Part shown: in pieces, positions 52,323 through 61,205 of the stretch
Position numbering within the stretch: the first letter of the stretch is position 1
Layout of the letters: the number at the start of each line of letters is the position of its first letter
Notes under the pieces: generated by a model
Database searches by the model: none
Told to the model about the DNA's origin: nothing
Seen by the model: only the letters and a program-made list of their open reading frames with translations
Source of the DNA: Limibacter armeniacum
GTDB lineage: Bacteria > Bacteroidota > Bacteroidia > Cytophagales > Flammeovirgaceae
Length of the DNA stretch: 64,000 nucleotides
Direction: 5' to 3'
Assembly: GCF_036880985.1 (NCBI RefSeq)
Contig: NZ_JBAJNO010000009.1
Coordinates: 1,550,001 to 1,614,000 of the forward strand
Position numbers and translations under genes: made by a program

Positions 52323-55300
52323 TGCTGATCAACTTACTCAAATTTGAATGGCTGTACCAACGCAAACAATTGGCACTTCCTATCCTTTCCATGATTATGC
52401 TAGGCTATGGACTACTGGTTGGCGGACAGGGACATGCTCCTTCTGGACTGAACTTTAACTCAGGCTACCAGATTCATTTCTATACTGGGATTTTCACTTT
52501 GGGAGCCGCATTTATTGCCATGTTTTTTTCTATCAGTGGCGTTATCCGTGACAAGCATCATGGCATGGAAGAAATCCTTTACAGTACAGCACTCCCTAAG
52601 CGACAATACTTCCTGAGCAGGTTTATGGGGGTGTATGGATTTACCTTGCTAAGTATTACGCCTTTTACAATTGGATTTATGTTGGGGTCTCTGTCTCCTT
52701 CTTTGGATCCAGAGCGAGTAGGGGATTTTGACTTTTTTACTTACCTGCAAAGTTGGTTGATCTTTATCGTACCGAATACTTTTGTCTGTACAGCGGTGGT
52801 ATTTACGGTTGCATTGCTGACCAAAAACAGGCTAGCCACTTATATCAGCGGGATTTTCCTTTATCTGCTGTATATGATGAGTTCGCTAGTACTCAATTCA
52901 CCTATCATTGCCAATACCCCTCCAGCATCCGAAGAAAGCTTGGTTATGGCATCATTAGCAGACCCTTTTGGAATGGCAGCCTTTTTTGAGCAAATACAAT
53001 TTTGGTCCATTTACCAGAAAAATTACCAGTCACTTTCTTTCACTGGCTTCCTGCTTTGGAATAGGGTATTGTGGAGCAGCTTGCTAAGCCTAGTGCTGTA
53101 CATTGGTTACAGGGTATTTTCTTTCAGAAAAGTTCAACGGGGAAAGAAGACAGATAAGAAGAATACCATATCTGCAGGTAGGATAGGATATTCATATCAT
53201 CCTGTTTCTGTTGTGATTAACTTTAACATGCAATGGAAAGCATGGAGGTCACTGGTCAAGTTAAAGCTGCAAACTGTTTTCAAGAGTCTTCCTTTTTGGG
53301 GAGTAATGTTGCTTTGGCTAGCATTGATCATTGGGGAGTTTTATGGGAATGTAATCGTTGGTGGTCAATACAACAACAGCAGCTATGCTACCACACATTT
53401 GCTCGTCAGGTTGATGGGAAGGCCATTGGAACTCTTGGGACTAGTATTGATTCTGTTTTATGCAGGAGAATTGGTTTGGGCAAAACGTGACTATCAGTTT
53501 TCAGGAATTGTAGATGCTACTCCTGTCAGCAATGCAGCGTTCTTTTTAGCCAATCTGACAACTGTATTTATGCTGCCACTGTTGCTGTTGACTTCCGGTA
53601 TTCTTGTGGCAATCACTTTTCAACTAGCTACATCCTATCCGGTATTTGATTGGTCTATGTATGTTGCTACCTACTATTTTTATGGCGTACCGCTACTGTT
53701 TTACAGTCTTTTTACACTTTTTGTCCAAAGCATCATTCCGAATAAATATGCAGGAATGGGACTGTCAGGGTTATGTATCCTGATGTTTGCTTTCTTCTCC
53801 GTTCATATTGGCATCGAACATCCTTTGCTGAGGCTGGGCATGATTCCAGTTCCCAATTATACAGCCATGAACGGATACTCCGCAGCCATCAAGCAGATTC
53901 ATCACCTATCGTTTTATTGGCTTTCAGTTGGAGGTGTATTGGCTGTGCTTGCCTTTAAGTTTTCTCAAAGAGGAATAGTTACCAGTTTAAAAAACAAATG
54001 GCCAAAGGTATGGCTAGGCTGGTCCATTCCGCAACAATTGATGCTGGCATTGTTCACGCTGATGCTCTTGGTGTCAATGGCAACTGTATTTTACCATACC
54101 AATATTGCATCACCATACCTGACATCTAAGGAGCAACTTGACTTGCAGGAAGCTTATGAGTCGCAATACAAACAGTACGATAGTTTGGACAGGCTGAACC
54201 ATATTTCCTTTAACACGGAATTGGATCTTTATCCTTCACATAACTCTTATCATGTAAAGGGACATCACCTTTTAAAGAATAAAAATGAGAACCCTATCTC
54301 ACAGGTTTTTATCAATGAGCGAGAGAAGCTAAGCAAAATTTCATTGGAAGGCGGACGACTGGAAGCCTATGATTCCATTCAGGGTGCCTATCTTTTTCGG
54401 TTTGACAAACCTATTGCCCCACAAGACACCATTGCTTTGGAATATGAATTGACTTACAAACCCAAAGGATATGCCTTTAATAAGGCAATTGTCAAGAATG
54501 GAACTTTCATTCCTATAAGAGATTTTGAACCTATGTTGGGCTACAGTACAGGCAAGGAAATTTTGGATGCTTTTGAAAGAAAGAAAAGGGGACTGCCACC
54601 ATTAGAGGTTACCGAAGATGCGGAAGTTCACCTGATGCAGGATAAGCAGACGCTAGGTAAGGTAAATTTTGAAGCTATTATTTCAACAGAAGCAGATCAG
54701 CGGGCAATCACATCTGGAAACCTAGTTAGGAAATGGACTTCAAATGGCAGAAACTATTTCCATTACAAAACACCGATCAAGGTTTCTCCTTTTATCTCCT
54801 ATTTCTCTGCGAGATATGAAAGTGTTATTACAGATTATCAAGGAATTCAAATCGAACAATACTACCATCAGGGACACGACTACAATTTGGATTGCATAAA
54901 GACGGCTACCCAGGAAGCACTGGCATATTGCCTCCAAAATTTTGGAGCCTATCCATTTGACCATTTGCGAATAGCTGAGATTCCGGGGCATTGGGGCTTT
55001 GGAGGAACTTCACACCCAAGTACCATCAGTATGGTAGAGGATAGACTATATCTGGTAGATCAAAGAGATACCACAGCATTTGACCTTGTCAGCAAGCGGA
55101 CTATCCATGAGGTTGCCCATCAGTGGTGGGGAAATAGTCTTTCGCCAAAGGTAGTGGAAGGAGCCCCACTTTTTGTGGAAGGGTTTGCCAAATATACAGA
55201 AGCAGTAGTCTTGGAAAAATTAAATGGAAAAGGTTCACTATACCAACTGAGTGAAACGGCAAATCACCAGTACTTTTCTGGGAGGTCATTCACCTCTAAT

Positions 55301-55885
55301 CCAGAGTCACCTATCTATTTACAGGATGATGAGTTTTACTTGGCGTATGGAAAGAATTACACGGTTATGATGGCCTTACGAGACCTGATTGGGGAAGAAG
55401 CTGTCAATACAGTCCTGAAAAAGTTGGCGGATAAATATCGGAATAATGCTGAACTTCGCTTGACAACGCTAGAGTTTATGGATGAGGTGTATCAGGTATG
55501 CCCAAAAGCATATCATCAGTTAGTTGATGACTGGTTCAAACGTGTCATAACCTATGACTTGTCCATTCAGCAGGCTGAAGTTTTACCTTTGACAAATGGA
55601 CAATTTCAAATTGATTTCCAACTGAATGCTCAACGCTTTGAGATGAATAAGTCGGGAGATCAGAAAGAAATCACATTGGATGAACCTATCAGGATTGGTA
55701 TATTCAATACTCATCCACGAAATGTCAGGAAAGATCAGGGTATGCTTTATTGGGAAGCACATAAGCTGACCAATGGCACTACAAATATGAGAATTATCGT
55801 AGATCAAAAGCCTGCTTATATTGGAATTGATCCATATGGCTTTCGAAATGATGAAAATTTGTTTGATAACCTGAAAGCACTGTAA
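52322..55885 (+). CDS. ABC-2 permease fused to M1-family aminopeptidase domain
   Basis: A 1187-residue fusion. Residues 1-590 hold two blocks of hydrophobic segments, each like an ABC-2 permease half (FEWLYQRKQLALPILSMIML; LKLQTVFKSLPFWGVMLLWL). After a last membrane span near 575-595 the rest is an extracytoplasmic M1-type metallopeptidase. The zinc site HEVAH is at 929-933, inside RTIHEVAHQWWGN, with the third ligand Glu at 953 (LFVEGFAKYTEA). The spacing after HEVAH is 19 residues instead of the classical 18. A Gly-rich GHWGFGGTSHPSTISMVED stands in place of the usual GAMEN exopeptidase motif, so true aminopeptidase activity is uncertain. Substrate unknown. Confidence 0.9.
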   Translation: MLINLLKFEWLYQRKQLALPILSMIMLGYGLLVGGQGHAPSGLNFNSGYQIHFYTGIFTLGAAFIAMFFSISGVIRDKHHGMEEILYSTALPKRQYFLSRFMGVYGFTLLSITPFTIGFMLGSLSPSLDPERVGDFDFFTYLQSWLIFIVPNTFVCTAVVFTVALLTKNRLATYISGIFLYLLYMMSSLVLNSPIIANTPPASEESLVMASLADPFGMAAFFEQIQFWSIYQKNYQSLSFTGFLLWNRVLWSSLLSLVLYIGYRVFSFRKVQRGKKTDKKNTISAGRIGYSYHPVSVVINFNMQWKAWRSLVKLKLQTVFKSLPFWGVMLLWLALIIGEFYGNVIVGGQYNNSSYATTHLLVRLMGRPLELLGLVLILFYAGELVWAKRDYQFSGIVDATPVSNAAFFLANLTTVFMLPLLLLTSGILVAITFQLATSYPVFDWSMYVATYYFYGVPLLFYSLFTLFVQSIIPNKYAGMGLSGLCILMFAFFSVHIGIEHPLLRLGMIPVPNYTAMNGYSAAIKQIHHLSFYWLSVGGVLAVLAFKFSQRGIVTSLKNKWPKVWLGWSIPQQLMLALFTLMLLVSMATVFYHTNIASPYLTSKEQLDLQEAYESQYKQYDSLDRLNHISFNTELDLYPSHNSYHVKGHHLLKNKNENPISQVFINEREKLSKISLEGGRLEAYDSIQGAYLFRFDKPIAPQDTIALEYELTYKPKGYAFNKAIVKNGTFIPIRDFEPMLGYSTGKEILDAFERKKRGLPPLEVTEDAEVHLMQDKQTLGKVNFEAIISTEADQRAITSGNLVRKWTSNGRNYFHYKTPIKVSPFISYFSARYESVITDYQGIQIEQYYHQGHDYNLDCIKTATQEALAYCLQNFGAYPFDHLRIAEIPGHWGFGGTSHPSTISMVEDRLYLVDQRDTTAFDLVSKRTIHEVAHQWWGNSLSPKVVEGAPLFVEGFAKYTEAVVLEKLNGKGSLYQLSETANHQYFSGRSFTSNPESPIYLQDDEFYLAYGKNYTVMMALRDLIGEEAVNTVLKKLADKYRNNAELRLTTLEFMDEVYQVCPKAYHQLVDDWFKRVITYDLSIQQAEVLPLTNGQFQIDFQLNAQRFEMNKSGDQKEITLDEPIRIGIFNTHPRNVRKDQGMLYWEAHKLTNGTTNMRIIVDQKPAYIGIDPYGFRNDENLFDNLKAL

Positions 55886-55896
55886 AGCAATATACA

Positions 55897-55929
55897 AAAG
55901 GAAGTAGCGCATTTAGCCCTACTTCCTTT
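55897..55929. terminator. Bidirectional terminator between convergent genes
   Basis: AAAGGAAGTAG (55897-55907) pairs with CTACTTCCTTT (55919-55929). It lies between the M1 fusion and the oxidoreductase gene. Confidence 0.8.
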
Positions 55930-55933
55930 CTCA

Positions 55934-56899
55934 TCAAACTACTAGTACAATTTTACCCGCTCCGTGATTCCCTTCCATAAATTGGTGGGCCCCTTTCAGC
56001 TCCGAAAAAGGGAAAAACTTACCTATCTTAGGCATCAACTCCCCTCTTTCAATACTTCTGATGAATTCCTGAAAAGCCTTATCCCCCACCCTTAGCTGTC
56101 CACTGTCATAGACTGTCAGATACACTGCGGCAGGAATAAAATCCATAGGAGCAAATTCATTCAATGACCATTTTTCAGAAAGCATACCTGTCATACAAAC
56201 ACAGCCACCTTGTACTACACAGCTCAAGGAATCCTTGAGTGTTGGTGTACCGACTAGTTCAAGTACTTTATTCACCTGAATGTCTTCTGCCTTTACTTTT
56301 TCTGCCAAATTTCCAGCATCAATCAAAACCTTTGCGGCTCCATTTTCGATAAGAAATTCACTTTTTTCTTTGTTACGGGTAGTGGCTATAACTTGTAGCC
56401 CATACTGTCTAGCTAATTGTGTTGCCAACAAACCAACAGAAGAAGTACCTCCACGAACCAATAAGGTTTCTTCAGGCTGTATTCGAAGTGCCAAATGCAG
56501 TGAGCCATAGGCTGTCTGAAACATCTCAGGTAAAGCGCCCAGTACTTCCCACGAAAGTGTACTTTCAAATGGCGTAATAATCTGCATTGGCAATACAGTG
56601 TATTCTGCATAACTGCCATCATATTTGCGCCCCATTTCTCCCATAAAAGCAGCCACCTTCTGTCCTTTTTTGAAAGTACCTGAAGGATCTTCCTCTACCT
56701 CACCCACACATTCTATTCCCAATACTCTCGGAAATGTGACATCAGGTGAAAAACCTTTTCGGGTCATCAGTTCGGCACAATTCAGTCCAAAGGCTTTCAC
56801 TTTCACCAAAACTTCTCCTTCGGCAGGCGTTGGTATATCTCTATTCTCAATTGAAAAACTCTCTGGACCACCTGGGTGGTACAATACGATGGCTTTCAT
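55934..56899 (-). CDS. MDR-family quinone oxidoreductase-like protein
   Basis: A 321-residue NAD(P)H-dependent medium-chain reductase of the quinone oxidoreductase type, lacking the zinc ligands of alcohol dehydrogenases. The GroES-like N-terminal part is MKAIVLYHPGGPESFSIENR. VLGIECVGEVEED follows, and the nucleotide-binding segment is LLVRGGTSSVGLLATQLARQ near residues 144-163, then LQVIATTRNKEKSEFL. The C-terminal FPFSELKGAHQFMEGNHGAG is typical for the group. It would reduce quinones or enones in the cytosol. A promoter with both boxes is visible upstream, and the gene stands alone. Confidence 0.88.
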   Translation of the reverse strand: MKAIVLYHPGGPESFSIENRDIPTPAEGEVLVKVKAFGLNCAELMTRKGFSPDVTFPRVLGIECVGEVEEDPSGTFKKGQKVAAFMGEMGRKYDGSYAEYTVLPMQIITPFESTLSWEVLGALPEMFQTAYGSLHLALRIQPEETLLVRGGTSSVGLLATQLARQYGLQVIATTRNKEKSEFLIENGAAKVLIDAGNLAEKVKAEDIQVNKVLELVGTPTLKDSLSCVVQGGCVCMTGMLSEKWSLNEFAPMDFIPAAVYLTVYDSGQLRVGDKAFQEFIRSIERGELMPKIGKFFPFSELKGAHQFMEGNHGAGKIVLVV

Positions 56900-56970
56900 A
56901 TTTATTTGGGTTTTTGGTTAAGAAAAAATCAGGGTTAAAATACTTTTAAATAATTGATTGACAACCTATT

Positions 56971-56998
56971 CAAATGTATCTAATATACACATAAACAA
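56971..56998 (-). promoter_or_regulatory. Promoter of the oxidoreductase gene
   Basis: On the minus strand TTG (56998-56996), a 17-base spacer, then TACATTTG (56978-56971), matching the Bacteroidota -33/-7 layout. Transcription would begin about 65 bases before the ATG. Confidence 0.55.
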
Positions 56999-57044
56999 GG
57001 ATACAACTTTAGATTTTTGTAGTACCGCTATCTACAATATTTAA

Positions 57045-57084
57045 TAAAAAAATAGAGCCGAAGGCACACACACGCTTCGGCTCC
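57045..57084. terminator. Terminator after panB
   Basis: GAGCCGAAG (57055-57063) pairs with CTTCGGCTC (57075-57083). On the minus strand a T-run follows, so it ends the panB transcript. Confidence 0.9.
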
Positions 57085-57114
57085 TTAAAAAATATATACT
57101 GATGAAAGTAAGCA

Positions 57115-57936
57115 CTAATAAGCTTCCTCTGCTGATGGGAAATCCTGACTTTTCACATCACGATGGTAAGTGGCAAAAGCATTTGTCATGATTTCCTCTA
57201 GGTTTGTGTACTGCCTAACAAACTTTGGCGAAAATTCCTGATTCATTCCCAACATATCATGAGAGACCAGTACTTGCCCGTCAACCTCATTACCTGCGCC
57301 AATACCAATCACGGGTATACGTAATGACGAGGCAATCTCCGCCGCCAAAGTGGCTGGCACTTTTTCGAGTGTAATACTAAAACACCCTGCCTCTTCTAGC
57401 AATCGTGCATCTCGTTTCAGCTTTTCAGCTTCCTGATCCGTTTTGGCTCTTAATCCAAAACCTCCATATTTATGTACAGACTGTGGCATCAAACCCAAAT
57501 GCCCCATTACAGGAATGCCTGCCGCAATAATTTTCTTGATATCAGGTAAAAGCTCCTCCCCTCCTTCGATCTTCAAGGCTTCTGCTCCTGTATTTTTAAA
57601 AATAGTAGTCGCATTTTCCACCGACTTGTAAGGGTTTCCACTACAGCTACCAAATGGCATATCTACCACCAGCAACGCACGCTTTAAGGCTCTTCTTACC
57701 GATCTTGCATGATACATTATCTCCTCCAATGTAAGCGGAATCGTTGTATCATAACCTGCCATTACATTGGCAGCAGAGTCTCCCACCAAAACGGCATCAA
57801 TTCCAGCCTGATCTATGAGTTTCGCCATCGTAAAATCATATGCTGTCAGCATACTAATCTTCTCCTTATGTTGCTTCATTTTCTGAAACAACTGAACAGT
57901 CACTTTATTGACACGCTGTGGCTTGGATATGGACAT
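57115..57936 (-). CDS. panB: 3-methyl-2-oxobutanoate hydroxymethyltransferase
   Basis: First committed step of pantothenate (vitamin B5) synthesis: transfers a hydroxymethyl group from methylene-tetrahydrofolate to 2-oxoisovalerate to form ketopantoate. The 273-residue TIM-barrel has all family segments: ISMLTAYDFTMAKLIDQAGI, VLVGDSAANVMAGYDTTIPL, LLVVDMPFGSCSG (metal-binding Asp), ALKIEGGEELLPDIKKII, IPVMGHLGLMPQSVHKYGGF and IPVIGIGAGNEVDGQVLVSH. The length is typical. panC and panD are not adjacent, so the pathway genes are scattered here. A strong terminator follows. Confidence 0.96.
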   Translation of the reverse strand: MSISKPQRVNKVTVQLFQKMKQHKEKISMLTAYDFTMAKLIDQAGIDAVLVGDSAANVMAGYDTTIPLTLEEIMYHARSVRRALKRALLVVDMPFGSCSGNPYKSVENATTIFKNTGAEALKIEGGEELLPDIKKIIAAGIPVMGHLGLMPQSVHKYGGFGLRAKTDQEAEKLKRDARLLEEAGCFSITLEKVPATLAAEIASSLRIPVIGIGAGNEVDGQVLVSHDMLGMNQEFSPKFVRQYTNLEEIMTNAFATYHRDVKSQDFPSAEEAY

Positions 57937-58189
57937 AATTAAATATTCAAAATGGATGTATGTAAATGAATACGACTCCTTATAACCTCACCTTCAGAAA
58001 TGGATTTTAGACTACTTAGTCAAACTTTTATCTCTAGTTTTCACAAAAGCAAAAGAGGCTAAGCATATAAAAAATCACACAAAAGGCGACTTTTATTGTT
58101 TTCAATATGAAGTCAACTTCAAGAGTTATTTGAATAGGCAAAAGTCCTTACTCTTCAATAGAGTATCCATGCATAAAAGAAAACATTGT

Positions 58190-59095
58190 ATGTCTAAAAG
58201 TAATATTGAGAGCACAACCAGTGAAGTACCATTCAAAAGCATAGAGATTTCTGCAATCACCCATAAGATTGGAAGTCCCTCAAAGGTATCAGGACTAGCC
58301 CTGTATGACTCCCTACAAAACCCCACTGAGTTTATCTTTGAAAAACCCTTTCGTTCCAATCACTTTTCTATTCTCATTGTTACTAAAGGAACGCTAAAAC
58401 TAAAAGTGAACCTTCTTGAGTATACATTACAAGAAAGTGAAATCATTATCATACCACCATCTGCCATTAGGGAGTTCACATTCCAGCAAAATATCCATTT
58501 CAAATCCATTCTATTCACTCAGGAATTTCTAAAGCAATCTGCATTGATGGGGAAATACCTCAGCATAGCCAATTTTTTAAAAGAAGGGATTTCAACATGC
58601 CAAAAGCTAAAACCAGCAGATTATAACATCATCTTACAGCTTATAAAAACACTGACAGACTTACTTAACAATGAAGCATTTCATTCCAATGACACAGAGG
58701 TTGTTAATAGTATTTTTAAAGCAACCCTATTAAAAATCAGGCAGTATTATGATGAGATGCATATAGATAATGCTGTCACGTCCACCGTAATCTACAGGTT
58801 TTTGAAGTTACTCTCAGAACATTATTTGGAGCATCGGGAAGTGACATTTTACGCTGAAAAATTGCACATGAATGAAAAGTACCTTACCCAACTGCTAAAG
58901 AAAAAGACAGGAAAGACAACAAGGGAGTTCATTACCGAAATGGTCAATATAGAAGCGAAAGTACTACTTAACAATAAGCAGCTAACGATCAAAGAAATTG
59001 CGCATCACCTGAATTTTATGGATCAGTTTCATTTCAGCCGCTTTTTTAAAAAATACGTTGGTATATCACCTAGTCAGTACCGTAAATCAAGTTAG
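58190..59095 (+). CDS. AraC-family transcriptional regulator
   Basis: A 301-residue regulator from the ATG at 58190; an ATG at 58169 and a TTG at 58130 extend the frame but add nothing domain-like. The N-terminal part is a cupin-like sensing domain (FLFEKPFRSNHFSILIVTKG-type strands; ESEIIIIPPSAIREF). The C-terminal part from about residue 200 holds two helix-turn-helix motifs (VTFYAEKLHMNEKYLTQLLK and LTIKEIAHHLNFMDQFHFSR) and ends with KKYVGISPSQYRKSS, the AraC signature. It resembles cupin/AraC regulators common in Bacteroidota. A target is not evident: panB is divergent 250 bases away, and the MarR gene follows 150 bases downstream on its own promoter. Confidence 0.9.
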   Translation: MSKSNIESTTSEVPFKSIEISAITHKIGSPSKVSGLALYDSLQNPTEFIFEKPFRSNHFSILIVTKGTLKLKVNLLEYTLQESEIIIIPPSAIREFTFQQNIHFKSILFTQEFLKQSALMGKYLSIANFLKEGISTCQKLKPADYNIILQLIKTLTDLLNNEAFHSNDTEVVNSIFKATLLKIRQYYDEMHIDNAVTSTVIYRFLKLLSEHYLEHREVTFYAEKLHMNEKYLTQLLKKKTGKTTREFITEMVNIEAKVLLNNKQLTIKEIAHHLNFMDQFHFSRFFKKYVGISPSQYRKSS

Positions 59096-59195
59096 CCTCT
59101 CAAGAATATACATATTAGGTTACTAAGACTTGTTTCTCTAGACTAAAGTGGGCACCGTATTTCTGTTTGTGTTGAGGCTAATTCAAAAACATTTA

Positions 59196-59225
59196 TTTGA
59201 TATATCAAACAATTTGATATTTTTG
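59196..59225 (+). promoter_or_regulatory. MarR-gene promoter with overlapping palindromic operator
   Basis: TTTG (59196-59199), an 18-base spacer and TATTTTTG (59218-59225) make a well-spaced Bacteroidota promoter 20 bases ahead of the MarR ATG. The perfect 14-bp palindrome TTTGATATATCAAA (59196-59209) starts at the -33 box, and a half-copy TTTGATAT follows at 59213-59220 running into the -7 box. This is the layout expected for autorepression. Confidence 0.7.
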
Positions 59226-59245
59226 CCTTATAAAACACAGACAAT

Positions 59246-59683
59246 ATGGAATTTAAGACACCCACTTCAACTGTTCTATACTCAATAGAAGAGACTATAA
59301 AGGCATATCGCAAACTGTGCACAAAAAATATCTCAGAAGTAATACCAGATATCACTGTTGATCAGGCCTTGATTCTAATCATCTTGAACAAGAACAATAG
59401 CTACACACAAATGGAGCTAGCAGATCTAGTTTTCAAAGATTATGCTTCCATTACAAGGATATTGAAACTGATGGAAAACAAAGGCTACATAAAAAAGGAG
59501 ATTGATACCAATGATAAGCGACGCTCATTTGTAACAATAACAGAAAAAGGCAAAAAAGCCATTTTGCTATTAGACCCAATAATAGAACTCAATAGAAGTA
59601 CTGCTTTAAAAGGAATTACTGAAGCAGAGCTCATACAATTATTTGACTTACTCAAAAAAATAACTCAAAACTGCACTTACTAA
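59246..59683 (+). CDS. MarR-family transcriptional regulator
   Basis: A 145-residue winged-helix repressor. The DNA-binding core is YTQMELADLVFKDYASITRI followed by LKLMENKGYIKKEIDTNDKR, with the wing Arg-Arg-Ser and the closing VTITEKGKKAI. Flanking helices form the dimer. Proteins of this family are usually released from DNA by small phenolic or lipophilic ligands. The stop is one base from the start of the beta-lactamase-like gene, so the two form an operon, and that protein is the most likely regulated activity. An operator is visible over its own promoter. Confidence 0.92.
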   Translation: MEFKTPTSTVLYSIEETIKAYRKLCTKNISEVIPDITVDQALILIILNKNNSYTQMELADLVFKDYASITRILKLMENKGYIKKEIDTNDKRRSFVTITEKGKKAILLLDPIIELNRSTALKGITEAELIQLFDLLKKITQNCTY

Positions 59684-59684
59684 A

Positions 59685-61112
59685 ATGAAAAAAGCAATAT
59701 ACATATTAACTATCTTTTCTGTTTTCTCTTGTAAACAAGAAAAAAACACCCCACACCAGGACAAGAAAGTAACTGAAATCAGTCATTACCTTGACTCTTT
59801 AGAGGGCTTCAGCGGCACTGTCTTAATAGCCAAAAACGACAGTATCCTATTAAAAAAAGCTTATGGATTTGCTCACTTAGGACACAAAGTAAAAAATAAT
59901 ACAACCACTAAATTTTCATATGCATCAATTGGCAAATCATTTACAGCAATTGCCATATTTCAACTGATTCAGGATGGTAAACTATCATTAGATACTCCAA
60001 TTGGAAAAATCTTACCCAATTACCCTAATAAGATTGCAAGAGACTCATTGACAATTGAAATGTTATTATCCCATAGGAGTGGCTTACCCAATTATTTTAG
60101 ATCAGAAAAGTATATCAATACTTCAAAAGAACAATTTAGAACCATCGCAAGTATTGCTCCTCTATATGAAAACCAACCAATGGAATCCAAACCAAACGAA
60201 CAGTTTTCGTATAGAAATACAAACTATATATTGCTTGGTCGAATCATTGAAGCAGTGACAAAAACGCCTTACAATGAGTATATAAAAGAACATATCTTTT
60301 CAGTAACACAAATGGAGAACACGGGCAATTTTGATGCTGATCATTCCATTGAAAATGCTGCTGAGAATTACACATTGTCAGATGTCTACCCCAATAAACT
60401 TCAAAAGACCTTTTTTATGAGTGCTGTTAAAGGCAGTCCAGCTGGTGGAGGTTATTCAAACGTAGATGACTTGTACAAATTCGCAACCGCATTTAAAAAC
60501 AACCAATTAATAAACAGCAAGTATACCACGCTTATGAAAACCGAACCATCAAATGGTTCTTACGGTTACGGAATGCAATTCGCTGGTGCAAAAGGTTCAG
60601 GCATATATGGACACAGTGGCGGACATTTTGGAGTAGGTGCTGAATGGAGGGTTTTTGAAAAGCAAAATTACACTGTAGTTCTGCTCACTAACAAAGACCT
60701 AGACCAAGGATTCTTAGACGCACGCTTTTTTATAGAAAAAACAATTACTGGTCCTACACCAAAGCTGGATAGTTACTTTTTCACTAAAAAAGTGATCAAA
60801 GCTTATTTAGAGAATGACATTGCATATGCAGAAAAGGTTATAACAAACTCTAAAATTGAATTATCCGAACTTGACATCAATGCCAAAGGTTATGAAATGA
60901 TCAAAAGAGGTTTTTACAAGAAAGCTATTGACCTATTTGAACTTGAAGTATTAGCCTTCCCTACATCCTATGATGCATTTGATTCTCTTGGTGAAGCTTA
61001 TATGATGAGTGGCGACATCAAAAAATCAATTGAAAACTATAAGAAAAGCCTTGAATTGAATCCTGAAAATACAAATGCAAAAGAAAAAATAAAAGAATTA
61101 ATGAACAGCTAA
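59685..61112 (+). CDS. Beta-lactamase-like (S12) lipoprotein with C-terminal TPR
   Basis: A 475-residue lipoprotein (lipobox FSVFSC, Cys16). Residues 35-355 are a serine beta-lactamase/D-peptidase domain. The catalytic S-x-x-K is SIGK at 81-84, the second motif is Tyr176-Arg-Asn178 in SYRNTNY, and the third is His310-Ser-Gly312 in GHSGGHFG. The pattern matches class C-like penicillin-binding esterases rather than true resistance enzymes. Residues 400-470 form two TPR units (GFYKKAIDLFELEVLAFPTS, GDIKKSIENYKKSLELNPEN). This combination is known among Bacteroidota serine hydrolases. It is cotranscribed with the MarR gene. Substrate unknown; peptides, esters or lactams are all possible. Confidence 0.9.
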   Translation: MKKAIYILTIFSVFSCKQEKNTPHQDKKVTEISHYLDSLEGFSGTVLIAKNDSILLKKAYGFAHLGHKVKNNTTTKFSYASIGKSFTAIAIFQLIQDGKLSLDTPIGKILPNYPNKIARDSLTIEMLLSHRSGLPNYFRSEKYINTSKEQFRTIASIAPLYENQPMESKPNEQFSYRNTNYILLGRIIEAVTKTPYNEYIKEHIFSVTQMENTGNFDADHSIENAAENYTLSDVYPNKLQKTFFMSAVKGSPAGGGYSNVDDLYKFATAFKNNQLINSKYTTLMKTEPSNGSYGYGMQFAGAKGSGIYGHSGGHFGVGAEWRVFEKQNYTVVLLTNKDLDQGFLDARFFIEKTITGPTPKLDSYFFTKKVIKAYLENDIAYAEKVITNSKIELSELDINAKGYEMIKRGFYKKAIDLFELEVLAFPTSYDAFDSLGEAYMMSGDIKKSIENYKKSLELNPENTNAKEKIKELMNS

Positions 61113-61205
61113 ATATTATTACTTTATTCAAAATAAGAAGTGAACTTGAATAAAAACAACTGGTTACTGATGTTTCTTTCACAGTTAGCAAAGTCATTAC
61201 TCAAC

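Noticed and set aside
59685-61112. An antibiotic-resistance beta-lactamase
   Set aside because: The SxxK/YxN/HxG set is shared by many esterases and peptidases, and the TPR fusion is atypical for resistance enzymes; resistance cannot be claimed.
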